Below, piece after piece: positions 31,281 to 44,085 of a stretch of 64,000 nt of DNA. Origin of the DNA: Fragilaria radians (taxonomy: Eukaryota; Bacillariophyta; Fragilariophyceae; Fragilariales; Fragilariaceae); the NCBI GenBank assembly GCA_900642245.1, contig CAAAJI010000052.1, positions 177,249 through 241,248 of the forward strand. The letters are read 5' to 3'. The notes beneath the pieces are model-generated. The model made no database searches. It was given only the letters and a program-made list of their open reading frames with translations, and had not been told where the DNA came from. Every line of letters begins with the position of its first letter. Position 1 is the first letter of the stretch. A program made the position numbers and the translations under genes.

Positions 31281-32171
31281 TTAACGACGAGTCGAACTGG
31301 CTGGACTGACAGTTGAACATTCTGGACATTGAACAAGAGTCGCGGTTAATTTAACCCGAAGTTGTCCTCGACAACCAAGGCATCGAACGACATGCTCGTC
31401 ATGGGGGATCGTTGCACCTCCACGCACGGACGTCCCAACTCCCAAATCAGGATCCCGCGGTTGGTGAATCCGAGGATCCAAAAATTTGGAGGCATTCCAA
31501 GACGTCGCAGCAGGGGGCATCGGCGGTTCTTCAGGCTTGAGGGTGGGGATTGCCGTTGCGAGTACAGGCTTGGGGGGAGGCAATTTGATTTTGGGTTTGG
31601 CTCCCAATCTGTAGCGTTCTTGGTGATCGGCTTGCTCTGATGAAATTAACTTCCGACGTTTCTCGTACTCCAGAATGTCAAATCCACAGTTTTCCTTAAC
31701 CCGAAGACTAGCTTCATGTTGTGCCATAATACGATATTGCTCTAAAACTTCTTTATCATCAAACACACCAAAACCATTTTCTTCTACAGGAATAATGTCT
31801 CGAAGGCTCTGAGAGTTACCAACAGATGAAGATTTTGTAGGGTTAAGAACATGATCCACTAGAGTTTCGCCATTATTCCTTTCGACTTCTTCTGCATCAT
31901 TCAGACTTGAAGGGATTTGCCCAGTAGATTCTCGAGATTGATGATAAACCTGACGGCGGGATGATGGCATGGGAGACCGTGGCGGAGAGGCTTGAAAGCG
32001 TGGCACTCGCAGACGGCGAGCTGATGGCATGGGAGATTGTGGCGGAGAGGCATGAAATTGTGGCACTGTTCCTAATGCGTCTGCTCCAGGCGCATTATCG
32101 GTCGTCTGATAAAAAGATCTTGCAAAGGATGACTCACGACTAGCGGGCTCGGGTCTGGGAATGTGAGACAT
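31281..32171 (-). CDS. hypothetical protein with C-terminal zinc ribbon
   Basis: An intronless 296-codon frame from an ATG at 32171. The N-terminal 75 residues hold two 20-residue repeats (VPQFHASPPQSPMPSARR and VPRFQASPPRSPMPSSRR) matching a 60-bp DNA tandem duplication, with SPMPS motifs that could be phosphorylated. The middle is charged and partly helical (VLEQYRIMAQHEASLRVKEN, EYEKRRKLISSEQ). A Pro-rich linker (PKIKLPPPKPVLATAIP) follows. The tail has two CXXC pairs (CLGC and CPEC, 16 residues between them) making a small zinc ribbon resembling LSD1-type ribbons. Function unknown. The fold suggests protein or nucleic-acid binding in cytosol or nucleus. It sits between the two NIDO/ATP-grasp paralogues on the opposite strand. 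Confidence 0.75.
   Translation of the reverse strand: MSHIPRPEPASRESSFARSFYQTTDNAPGADALGTVPQFHASPPQSPMPSARRLRVPRFQASPPRSPMPSSRRQVYHQSRESTGQIPSSLNDAEEVERNNGETLVDHVLNPTKSSSVGNSQSLRDIIPVEENGFGVFDDKEVLEQYRIMAQHEASLRVKENCGFDILEYEKRRKLISSEQADHQERYRLGAKPKIKLPPPKPVLATAIPTLKPEEPPMPPAATSWNASKFLDPRIHQPRDPDLGVGTSVRGGATIPHDEHVVRCLGCRGQLRVKLTATLVQCPECSTVSPASSTRR
31963..32082. repeat. 60-bp in-frame tandem duplication
   Basis: Units 31963-32022 and 32023-32082 start gatggcatgggaga. They differ at several bases and encode the two SPMPS repeats of the zinc-ribbon protein. Confidence 0.9.
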
Positions 32172-34039
32172 TTTTTGGGCGATTTACGTTAGACAGCTAT
32201 TAGTGCTTCTCTCTATCTTATTGTTTAAAAGGATAAGAGGTTACGATACGATAAAGATGTTTGCAAAGGTTCAATCGAATTCAGCTTGTCAAATTCTAAT
32301 TCTACGCTAGTCCAATGGAACTCTTCTTCATGTTTAGTTGTTTTTTCGTTTACAGCGCCTACAGAACCATGTAGAAGTCGACGAGTATCTAGTAAAGTAA
32401 AAAAAACGTAGCCAATGTTAACTATAGGAAAAAGACTAATTCACCTAGCCGCCGAAAATTTTCATCGGTATGTGTGAAGAAGGTGAAGGTTATGATAGCA
32501 AGCTGCACGTATGTTCAAAACCAACAAAAATCAATTTGCGGAAAATGGGGGATTCGTATGCAATTACTCAATGACTGAAGACATAATATCATATGGCACA
32601 ATCTTTTCAGTCATTGGAATCTTCCTTTAAGCATGTTAATAACATGCTCAATTAGAATGTATCTCAATGCTGAATTAAACTTTTACCAGAACATTTTAAT
32701 GATAAACGCAGAATATCAATTCCAAATACACTCATTGGGTTCAATTGATTATTTTTACCCTCTCTATGTGAAGAGTTTTTACTGAAGCAAGCTTGTATAG
32801 GACACATTTGATAGTGCTAATAAGAGTGACTTTACGAGCACTTGGTATACATTTACACATAGGCGTCAAAATTAAGGATCTATTGACTATTCTTCTTCTC
32901 ATTATATTAATATTTCCTCCGAATTTTGCATCATTCAATATAACTTTTTTTTAATGATTTTTAAATCAAATATAATACTTTTCCATACATTCCACTTATT
33001 CCTAAAAACTTTAAGAAACGAAAAATGTGTTAGTTAAGTCATATCTTCACATCACGGACTCTTGTTTTTGGATGGATACCTTGCACTATAACGTTTATGC
33101 TTGCGCCAATGCATGTTTGGTGATGTGAAGAATTGTGCTTTGAAATGTATCACAATCGACTTTTTCATATATCATAGGAGATTTTTCGCCTATGCTCTGT
33201 GAGTGGATTGAACAATAGCAAAAGGCTTGAAAGTTGAGGGTGATATTGTTCCATGCCAGTTATTGCTCACAATCCGCACTATTTTTGTGGTCGTGGAATA
33301 GGTATAAGCTAATCTCATGCTGTGAAGGTAACATAACTAATGTATTACATAATTAGTTTTGATGCTCTCTTGAAGTGTATCCTGCTATTGTCACGGAAAT
33401 GAGTGGATTTTTCTGGTTTCAATGTATTTTGCACATACCCCCCACAGGATGTTAGTATTTGGCACGACACATGGCAGCATAGCATTGGTCAAGCCCTCAG
33501 CAGTGACATCAAGGCGTAGTATCTAACTCTTCCCCACAGCAATAACTTACGAGAGTATATCAATAGCCCATTTGTACGAAACGTCACTCAATTGGTGAGA
33601 TAGATTTTCAAAATTGATACCTCATGTCCCTTGAAGATATCTTAATATACTTATCTATTCCTTGATTTGCACTATTGAATAATTTAATGTATAGGATAAA
33701 GGAGCGTCACCTTACACTGCAACTAATGGTATGATTTCAGTGCTCCTTTTTAATAGTATGAATTGTGAATTTATTCTTATTTTTCTTACAGTAAATAAAG
33801 TACAAGATTCCGAACAAGTACTTAAAAAATTTCGGATGTCTTGGTAAAGAGTCTTACAATCCGTGATGTAAGACAGGGAAATCTTAAATTTTCACACTTC
33901 TGGAAACAAATCTGACTATTGATCAGACTGTCGTGTCTCGCTTTGCATTGTAATTGAGATGCATCTCGTTCTCGTTAACTTTTTTCAGCAATCAAAAATA
34001 GTCATCAGAGCTCAATCTGCTATTTAATTTTTATCTTGA
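32172..34039. other. intergenic between divergent genes
   Basis: Nearly 1.9 kb with no supported frame, between the starts of the zinc-ribbon gene (minus) and NIDO/ATP-grasp copy 2 (plus). It should hold both promoters. No motif is strong enough to call. Confidence 0.4.
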
Positions 34040-37000
34040 ATGGTCGATAGCAAAAAGCACAGAAAAAAACGAAAGATGAAGCAGGTTGTGCGCTGGCCTC
34101 CTCTCCTTTTCTCACTTGTTGTTGGTGCTATAGTTGTTTCAGGAAACGAAGTAAGTAATTTTGTGATAGCTTATAGACTCTGTTGGCATCGTCATTTGGA
34201 TAGAAGTTAAGGATTTTAATTCAATTAGGTTTTTCGTGTTGGTCTTCGCGGCTGCATCGATTTGTATTTTTGTTTGTAACTTTCTTTCATGCACTTTTGT
34301 ATGTATACAACTAATATCTTCGATCGTATGATGTATGAAAAATATCCAAACTTTAGGGCGGCGTGGAATACGTGTACAATCCATGTCCTCAAGGAGCTGA
34401 TCCAGATGACTGTCCAGTTCCTCGATACTCTCCTTGTAAGCCCCAACAAACTGAATGTGATAATTCCAAAGGACGTCGAGTTCAGTCAAAGAACAAGATA
34501 AGAAAAGTCCGACAACTGATATTACCATTACAAAGTCAGAAAGTTACCTTTTCGGATGATAAATTGAATGAACCTTTACCATACGATCAACCATGTTACA
34601 GTCCCTCTCGAAAGGAATTAGAAAGTACATGGAATAAGTGGGAAGCTGAAGAAGATGCATCCGTCTTACTAAATCTTACATTTCCGTTTAATTTCTTTGG
34701 AAAGACATACCGTCAAACGTTTATCAATGACAATGGCATCTTGACATTTGGAAACACATTCAAGGACAATTATCAACCATCTTCACTTCCATCGGGTCTA
34801 CACACTCCCATGATTGCACCATTTTGGGCTGATGCAGAAGTTGCAAGGAATGGAGGCCTTGGAGACATATGGTACAAGGACTTCGGAGGAAAGTTAGCTG
34901 TGATTTGGGATGAAGTTGGATATTACTCTGATGAGAAGGCCAGAGCCACAGGCACCAACTCATTTCAAGTAGTCATTTCTCAGAATCAAGACTTTGATGA
35001 TATGAATAATATTTGCTTCTGTTATCTTGATATGAGTTGGACCCATGGGGATAAAGATGGTAGCAACGGATTTGAAAAATATCCTCGAATGGGTCAGAGT
35101 CGTGCGGCAACGGTTGGGATCACTAGTGGCCTTGCCGGTACGTAAACATCACGATGATTCTTCCAACCCATCACTTATACTCACCAAGGATTGTGTTACA
35201 GATCCGTTTGGAACAACCACGTATTCACAAATTGGACGCTTCAACACATCGGGTTACAAACATAATGGAGTTCGAATTCCCAGCGGAGTGGATTGGTTGG
35301 ATTATTTAGGCTCGACCAAGAACTTAAATGCGAGGACTGGATTCTGTTTTAACTCCGCTCCCAACATGCCTCCAATTTTCAAGGGTGGTCCCTTGAATGG
35401 AAAAGTTACGATTCCCTGTGGTAACAATTTAGAGGAGTATAAGGCAAGTCGGATGTGCCTACTAGCATACAGATATGATGCACATGCCACTCCATTTTAA
35501 ATTGCTAACTATCTCTCCTCTCAACCCTAGGTTTATTTCGGTGCACCAGAATTCGATCAGTCCTTGACTTGGGATATTTTGAAGCAACCTGACGCGATGC
35601 CAGAAGGCTTTGTGACCGCTATAGATGGAAATGGATCACCCTCAGATACACTCGGAATACGTTTCGAGTGGCTCAATATTGACTTTGATACCTACGAGGG
35701 TCGTTCGTTTGACTTTACGTTTCGAGTTTGTGACAATGTTAATCCTCCTGCGTGTACTACGGAATCCGTCTCGTTCGAGCTTGGTATATGTACAGAATTG
35801 GACGTGCCTATTTGTTTTCCAGGAAAATGCGCTCCGATCACAGATAGCACTTGTAGGGCACCGGTTGGTCCATCTTGTACTGCTTGGCTATCCGATCAGC
35901 ATTGTGATGCTGCACATGCGTTTCCTATGTTGATTTCCACACGTTATCCGATGATTAAGGAATCACTCCGAGGTTCCGCAGATATCCTTGGTGAGAATGG
36001 ATGGTGGTTTCATTATACTGACGATCGTGCAGGAGGCTATGCATTTACAACTAGTATGGCAGAGGCTGCACCACAACTCTTGTGTTGTGTCACTTCTGTG
36101 GATGAACTATTGGGAACACCTCGAAATGTGTCCTCGTCACTGTGTTTCGATGGAACTCCGAATTGGACTGATCCTATTGTCATTCGAGCTGAGGGTCATC
36201 ATGGTGGCACGGGAGTTTTTGTCCTACCCTCTGGATTGGATGTGAAGAAGGATGTACCGACTCCCGAGCTGTCAACTGGCATTGGAAACATCACCATGCG
36301 GCAGATTCGTGGCTACTTAAACAACTTAAGTCCAACCCCCAAGAAGTTTCTTGTGGAGAAATTCATCGCAGGTTCTGGATCTGGCGCTTCAGCGAAACTC
36401 CCAAATGAGTATAAGTTTCACATGTTTAACGGAAAAATTGGGTCGATATCTTTGGTCTTAAATCCTGGTCAACCATGCGCTTGTTACGGAGAGTACAGTG
36501 AAGATTGGGAATGTCTTCATTACAATGGTTGCTTCCGAGATCAATTACCGTTCGGGAAAAAGTTTGGAAAGTGTAATTATATTGACTATCCTATTTTTGA
36601 AGGTTCGGTTTCGAAATCGACTGTCGTGAAAGGTCATGATTTGTGCAGCGGTGTTCCTCCACCTCAACCTTGCGTATTTGAGCGCATGAAAGTCATCGCC
36701 AAAAAGCTTTCCGAAAAGTTGGGAGTCTATGCTCGAATAGACATGTTTGTCACTGACCTTAATGAAATTTACGTTCAAGAGTACACATTCAATCATTTGG
36801 GAGGCACCAAGCACTGCATAGCAAAGTTTGTAGGAGGGTGCGTAGATTCTTGTTTTATGGGTCAGTATTGGGCTGAAAATGGCGGGGACCCTGAATTGGG
36901 AGGTCCACTAACGGATCGACCACCTGTATTTTTGGATGATTATGGTTCCATGACAGATGAAGCACAGTGTCAATTAGCAATCGGACAACCTTCCCAGATT

Positions 37001-37081
37001 GCTGTTCCTGTGTGTGCCAAAGAAAAATTCGGGAACCTTGGTCTCTCAAATATCCTAATAGACGATTCCTTTGACTATTGA
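34040..37081 (+). CDS. secreted NIDO-like plus TupA-like ATP-grasp protein, copy 2
   Basis: Exons 34040-34150, 34357-35137, 35202-35443 and 35531-37081 (2685 nt, 894 residues). The third intron uses a GC donor (AAG/GCAAGT); the others are GT-AG. The start is at 34040, with a second Met 12 codons on. KQVVRWPPLLFSLVVGAIVV is a good signal peptide, so the product should enter the secretory pathway. Residues about 140-297 form a NIDO-like domain (TFINDNGILTFGNTF, HTPMIAPFWADAEV), as in extracellular matrix and adhesion proteins. Residues about 340-460 look like a cadherin/Ig-like sandwich. Residues about 500-800 match the TupA-like ATP-grasp family: IVIRAEGHHGGTGVFVLP near 594, KFLVEKFIAG near 649, YKFHMFNGKIGSI near 672 and ARIDMFVTDLNEIYVQEYTF near 779. 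ATP-grasp enzymes use ATP to form carboxylate-amine bonds via an acylphosphate. Substrate here unknown; a cell-wall or matrix ligase is a guess. Confidence 0.85.
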
Positions 37082-39010
37082 TAACTTGTGATTATTTTAT
37101 TTCCGATCTGTGTTGTAAAAGCTTTGCCAATGGACAGGTGAATGACTTATTTCATGTAAGAATCAATCATAGAAAAAATATTCACTTCTATAGCTACGGT
37201 AAAGTCTTGAACTTTGATTATCACTTTCTGGAAACATAGCATATCTTTCGTGAATCCTTTAGTTTGTGCAATAAAGCTAATCAAGTGTATTTGCTTTCCT
37301 TTTTAAACGCTTGTAAGAGTGAATAATCACTAACCTAAATCTTATTCGTCTAGGTCTTATTCAAATTTGATGATTCTCCTTTCTCATGATTGTCAGCTTA
37401 CACATCATCTACAAAAGCTGAAAGATGTTTATCAAACATCCATTAATCCGGAAAGTCATTAGTATTCATGATTTTTAGAGTGCTAATGTTTTAGATAAGA
37501 GCTCGGGAAGCATAAACTATGAGTTTTCTACATTGTATTCAGATACAAGCTCGGCTTCAGCTTCTGGTAAGTCAAATGGATGTCTATTGGTTCCAGCTAA
37601 CATAGAAACGTCCTACAACACAATCGTTGAGTGGATAAACGTATGCTGCAATAAGTCTTAGCATGAGTATTTTAGCATCTCTCTAATCCCAACTACTCTA
37701 CCATAACTGAGGCTACCCCGCGAGTGTAGTCAGTTGTGCAGATATTTTTTTATTAAAAAACGGCAAGAACACACCTATATGATATTCTGATTACTGACTG
37801 AAGTGCTACAAGGATTTGTTTTTCTAAATCTCTTGCTTTATGTATCTAATCTTAATTTGAGCCATCCGATTGATTAGGTAAGATATCTTTTTGAAGCAGA
37901 GTTTTTTTCAATTGCAGTATCATTTAATCTGTACCTAACAAATGCATTGTAAAGATCTAAGCCCATACAATTAAGGGTAGATGTATACCTACGGCTCCCT
38001 TACCAGCCTCTTTCCTATATTTCCAAGTGAATCTGTTGTAATTGTTAAAGTACATGCAGTGATGTGGTTGGTCATTTCATGACCAACAAAACTGTGCCTG
38101 TGTAGCTCTCAGATTATGGAACGTTTTTGTATACACCAGCAGGGAGGTGTCAAGCACACATAACATGATCAAGGTCAGCTCCATAAATTAGATTATTTAT
38201 TCAATTTGAATCAGAAACCTACCACCTGGTATTATCCTAATAAAAAGGGTCTCAAATGAAGCTAACCTTTAGAAAGTCAAAAAATATTGTATTGCACTCA
38301 ATATGTAGAATTGAAGCTTACCATCTGATTCATACGTGTATCTTACATTGTTCCTAAAACACCGATGCAAAACTTGTAAGCTTAGTGGAACTTAGAGTCA
38401 GAGAGTAACAATGAACTTCTGGAGGCGCATCTCTCAACCCATTGTGATATCAAATATTACTGGAACAAGAAGACTTAAAAAGGACGTTAGCATTTCTCAA
38501 TGTAATGGACAATTGTATGGAAAATAGAAATACCTGTCAATTGGAATGCAATTGTTCATTTTTCAAAACATGTGCTTGTGAATATTTGAAGGCCCATCTT
38601 AGTGATTTGATGTTACAAAGAAGTAAATTTTCCTGGGACAAACAATCAATGGTTGGGATGAGAAGTAATGCCAAAATTCCTTTCTTTTCATATTGAGTAA
38701 TAGGCGTACTCGTGTCCTCTACCAATGACACTTGGACTGTAACGCACAGAACAACAAAAGCGTTAACGGTAAATACATAATAGTTATACCAATCCCTGTA
38801 GAATGTCAAGGCAGTAGTTGGAATATCAAAGTTCCCTTGCAGTGATGGAACTAATGAGTTAACTGATGTTAAAGATACGATTTTGGATTAATCCGTCATG
38901 TTTACCTGAGAAACTGGTAGTGATGTAAGGGCAGAAGTTTATGTCATCGATCAACCTAATTTTTCCCTTCCTATCTTATTGCCAACGACGAACCACATAC
39001 TCAACGTACA
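37082..39010. other. intergenic upstream of urease
   Basis: About 1.9 kb, AT-rich, with no supported coding region. A 63-codon plus-strand and a 90-codon minus-strand frame around 38505-38809 overlap and show no known motif. It includes the urease promoter side. Confidence 0.4.
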
Positions 39011-41719
39011 ATGTTCCAAAGACGATTTACGAATCTCTTTCGTTCTCGAACTCTATTTCCATCTGGAGTAGGAGGCGGGTCGATTCTTCGATCTTTACAT
39101 TTGACTCCACGTGAGAGAGATCATGCGGAACTTCATCAAGCAGGTCGAGTCGCGCAATATCGCTTGGCTCGCGGATTACGCTTGAATTACCCTGAAAGCA
39201 TAGCTCTTATTACCTTGCAAATGATGGAGCGTATTCGTGATGGGACTACAAGTGTCGCTGAACTCATGAGTTTGGGTCAATCCTTACTAGGATTGAATCA
39301 AGTCCAACCAGGAGTTGCTAAACTAGTGAAGAATGTTCAGATCGAAGCCACATTTCCAGACGGCACCAAATTGCTTACAGTACATCATCCGATTGTTGCA
39401 CAATCTGGAAATCTTACATTGGCGCTTGAGGGATCGTTCTTACCAGTTCCATCTGAGGACATTTTCTCATCTCAAGCCACTCAAGATTCAAAGCCAGGAT
39501 CAGGGCCAAATGGTGACTACTATCCTGGTCAAATTATAACGGCATCGGGAGATATTCAACTTAATGAAGGCCGTAACTTCATTGAACTCCCCGTTACTAA
39601 TTCTGGAGATCGTCCCATTCAAGTCGGAAGTCATTATGCCTTTGTTGAAACAAATAAAGCATTATTATTTGATCGATCTGTCAGCATTGGGAAACGCTTG
39701 AATGTTCCATCGGGTGCATCTGTACGATTTGAGCCTGGAGAAACGAAAACCGTAACACTAGTTGATCTTGGTGGGGGCAAACGTGTCATCTCGGGAAATC
39801 GTCTGACCGATGGTGTCGCGTCCTCTGATCGTCAGGCAGAAATTATGAACCGAGTCACCCAGCTTGGATTCGGTCACGTCCCCTCCACAAGCTATCCACC
39901 TCCTTCAGGAAAACCCTATTCTCTCCCTCGACCAGCCTATGCCGATATGTATGGTCCCACCTTAGGCGATCGAGTTGTATTGGGCGATACTACACTCGTC
40001 GTTCAAGTGGAAAAGGATTATACATATTACGGAGACGAATGTAAATTTGGAGGAGGAAAAACACTCCGAGAAGGCATGGGGCAGTCCACATCAGCTACCT
40101 CATCGGAAGCTCTTGACACTGTCATTACAAACGCACTTATTGTCGATGCGGTTATCGGAATTGTGAAAGCTGATGTTGGTATCAAGGGAAACAAAATTGT
40201 AGGTATTGGCAAAGCTGGAAATCCAGACATTATGGATAAAGTTGATCCAAATATGATTGTTGGAGTTTCAACCGACGTCATTGCTGGAGAGGGAATGATT
40301 CTTACTGCCGGAGGTATTGACACACATTGTCACTGGATCTGTCCTCAGCAAATCGATGATGCCATTGCTTCAGGGGTCACTACCATGTTCGGTGGAGGTA
40401 CAGGACCCAGTGCTGGGACATCAGCAACCACTTGTACACCCGCACCATCACAGGTGGAAATGATGCTTCAGGCCACGGATAACTATCCACTCAACTTTGG
40501 CTTCTCTGGCAAGGGAAATACGAGTGATGCATCCACCCTGTACGATGTACTTCTCAGCGGTGCTGCGGGATTCAAGCTTCACGAAGATTGGGGGACGACA
40601 CCTTCCACCATCGATGCTGCTCTTGCCTTCGCCGACGAGCACGATGTTGCCATCACTATACACACTGACACTCTAAATGAATCTGGTTTTGTTGCCGATT
40701 CCATTGCCGCCATGAAGGGACGGACGATTCATACCTATCACACTGAGGGAGCGGGAGGAGGACATGCTCCGGATATCATCAAAATCGTTTCAGAAGACTA
40801 TGTTTTGCCTAGCTCTACCAATCCCACGCGCCCCTTTACAAAGAATACAATTGATGAGCACTTGGATATGCTCATGGTTTGTCACCATCTGTCATCTAGC
40901 ATTCCCGAAGATATTGCCTTTGCAGAATCCAGAATTCGTGCCGAGACTATTGCCGCTGAGGACTTGCTGCATGACATGGGGGCCATTTCCATGATTTCAT
41001 CTGACTCACAAGCCATGGGTCGTGTCGGCGAAGTCATTTGTCGCACGTGGCAAACCGCGGACAAGATGAAGCGCCAATTTGGACCCTTGGAAAGCGATGA
41101 TGACTCTGCTGATAATTTCCGAGTCAAGAGATACATCGCCAAATACACTATCAACCCAGCCATTACACACGGTATGAGTCACTTGGTGGGATCTGTAGAA
41201 TCTGGAAAGTTGGCAGATTTGTGCCTTTGGAAGCCTGGCTTCTTTGGTGCCAAACCAGAAATGATAATCAAGGGTGGAACTATTGCCTGGGCTCAGATGG
41301 GAGATCCAAATGCATCGTAAGTATTCTTTTTCTGTTCATCAAAACTATTGTGCTTGTCTAATCGCAACTCCCCGAATCAATTTTTTCGTGGATTTTTTGC
41401 CTCTAGGATTCCCACACCACAACCCGTGATTATGCGTGAAATGTTTGGTGCAAAGGGTAAAGCTGTTGGTAACACCAGTGTCGTGTTTGTGTCCCAAGCG
41501 GCTGCAAATGCTGGAATCGGAAATCGTTTGGGACTCTCCAAGGCAGTTGAGCCAGTTGTTGGCTGCAGAAATGTCACCAAGAAAGACATGGTACACAACG
41601 GTAGTACACCATCGGTCACCGTTGATCCCGAAACTTTTGAGGTTGTCGCAGATGGGAAGGTTCTGACATGTGAGCCTGTTGATACGGTTCCACTGTCACA
41701 AAAATATTTCTTATTTTAA
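39011..41719 (+). CDS. urease, single fused chain
   Basis: Exon 1 39011-41316, a 90-nt GT-AG intron, exon 2 41407-41719. The join reads NAS/IPTPQPVIMREMF. The product is 872 residues, fusing the gamma, beta and alpha parts in one chain as in plants (about 840). Urease hydrolyses urea to ammonia and carbamate at a di-nickel centre. Visible active-site elements: DTHCHW (residues about 437-442, nickel His pair), GFKLHEDWG with the carbamylated Lys near 522, HTDTLNESGF, HTYHTEGAGGGHAPD, the flap Cys in MVCHHL near 624, and SSDSQAMGRVGEV. The first 30 residues (MFQRRFTNLFRSRTLFPSGV...) are absent from plant urease and are rich in Arg without acids, suggesting mitochondrial import (inference). Urease accessory genes are not in the window. 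Confidence 0.97.
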
Positions 41720-43978
41720 GCAACATGGAAATTGTCTACACTCCGTCCGAATTGCACATGATGTTTATTTATCAATTTTTATAGTAAAAGTATCTGAGGT
41801 TAGGTTAAAGGGAGAAATAACGAGAATTTGGAATTAGATTATGATTAACGAAAAGTGTGTTAGGAAATCATAAATATTCTTCTTGCTTGTTGGATCCTTG
41901 TTGAGTTACATCGCCTCTTGTAGAATAGTACACAATTAGAGGAACCTCTTGTGATCTTACCACTTTCTAGAATGAAATCGTAGTGAAGAACATCCTTATC
42001 TCAATCCTTTAAGTGAAGTGAATATAACTTGCATGAAATTAATGAACATAGAATCATACTTGTTACATTTTTTGTTTTTCTTAATTAGTTAACCTTTGGC
42101 TTTTCCTAGTACCAACTCAGTCTTGAGGGGGACACAATTTAGATGCCTTAAATAACTGGAACTTGCCGTCAAATCTTATGAAACGCTGAAGTGAATCAAA
42201 CTATTTGAATCAAAGAAATATTGCCCCAATTGCTACACTACTCTGCAAATTGGTACACACACTTTAAAAAAACTCATCAATAATTTTGGCTGATCAAATA
42301 TTATTTTTCATCATCAAGATTTGTAAGGGAAATCAAACGAAAACATAAACCATTCTTAACTGTGAATAGATGTGTAGATACATTTAACAACATCATTATC
42401 ATTTTAATGCTCGTGTACAGCGGCAAGAGGTATGTTCAATACCAGTAAACAAACGTTAATATAGCCTATTATATATTATACTAATTATAGATTATTGTTC
42501 ATAATCTCAAAGCTTGTTTTCTTAACTCAAAAAATAGTTGTGTCTTTTGCCCAAAAATTGTACAACACCTGGACTTAGACATTCACTCTCTATCTGGTAC
42601 AATTCCTTTTGAGTTTGGTACCATAAGTTCTCCAGTCATACGGAACACAAAAAAATTTCCGCTCTTTCGTTGGGCTTGTATGTTCAAGTGCCTGAACTGT
42701 TGGGTGATAGGTACCTCTCATAGCCCATGCCGTAGATTCAAGACAACTATCAAGTGAATTATCTTCATCTATATTTCATTTTCTTAGTCAAATAATCTGA
42801 ACCTATTGTTTACAGCTTTTTTACTCGCTCAACGATTGCTATTGCAGGTGGATTTTGGTTTTAGTTGGCATGGCGTTAAAAGCATTATTGTCACACATTT
42901 TTTAAGTGACACTTGAGTTCACCTCCATTGTCAGAGGCAATAAATTGATGGTGAAAGTGAAATAAAGACCAGACATTTCGAAACAAATCCTGGATAGAAT
43001 TGATCAACTTATTTGTGGAAAAATTGTAAACTAGGACGAAGAAAAATGTGCCAGGAAGATATATTTTTTAGTGAATGATAAAAGAATTTATTTGTAAACA
43101 CGAAGTACAGATATTTTCATATTCTGAATAGAGATGATCATGGGTATGTGGGTTGGGCAATTTATCTGATTGTGTTCTGATTCTGAGAGAAGCTCTAGTG
43201 TTTCTTCTCTTTTAGAACTGACGCTCTTTCTTCTTTAGCAATCTTCAGATTATCTTCATCAAGGTAGGATAATGCGTCTGCAACAGTACAGAGAGTACTC
43301 CATATACTTCAGGCAGTAAAATGCCAGAGCAAAACAGAGTATTATGTCTTCAAGCCCTTAAATGTGTTATTTGTCTGGTCTGTAAAGACTATGATTAGGT
43401 AACCAAGGAATATAAAGGTTTCAAAAATTGATGACATTGTTCAGCATTGCAATTGCAATGTCGGATCATTGAATATTTCATGACATCAAGAGCTCACTAT
43501 ATACATGACCATTAAACAAATGTGAATTGTACAATCTCAATCTTTCAGTTTTTATATTTTTGGAAGTTCACCTGCCACTGCCTCAAGCTGAAGATTTAAA
43601 TTTGAGATAATAAGTGTGTAGCGGACAATCAGAAATTCCGTATTGCTTTAAAAGTGCAAGATACAAATAATCAATAAATTCTGAATTCGCTTCCAATATT
43701 ATACCTCTTTCCTTTATCTCCGTAATCATATCATGACTGGATTTACATTATCAATGCATGGGCAATCATTACTACTAACCCCTAACATAGTCACAATTAG
43801 GACAAAGACTTTCGCAGTTCTTTGTTCATGAACAAGGACTTCATCATCAGTGAAGCAAGTATCCCTAGGGATACATCAGAAATCTTTTCAATGCTCTCTT
43901 GGACTCCGAACCTAACCGTAAATGCATTTCTTTGGCTTAAAATAGTTTTTCAATATTTGGAACCTTCATAACCGAATG

Positions 43979-44085
43979 GATCACCAATATTTATTGCTAT
44001 TAGTGCAGCTTCTGAATTTTTTTAAGAGATGCAAGTACTTCGAGACATGAGTTATTGGAAAACTAAGAACCCTTTTGAGAACCCA
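43979..44085. repeat. decayed direct repeat, copy 1
   Basis: Begins gatcaccaatatttattg. It aligns over roughly 105 bases with 44168-44275 with many substitutions. Confidence 0.55.
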
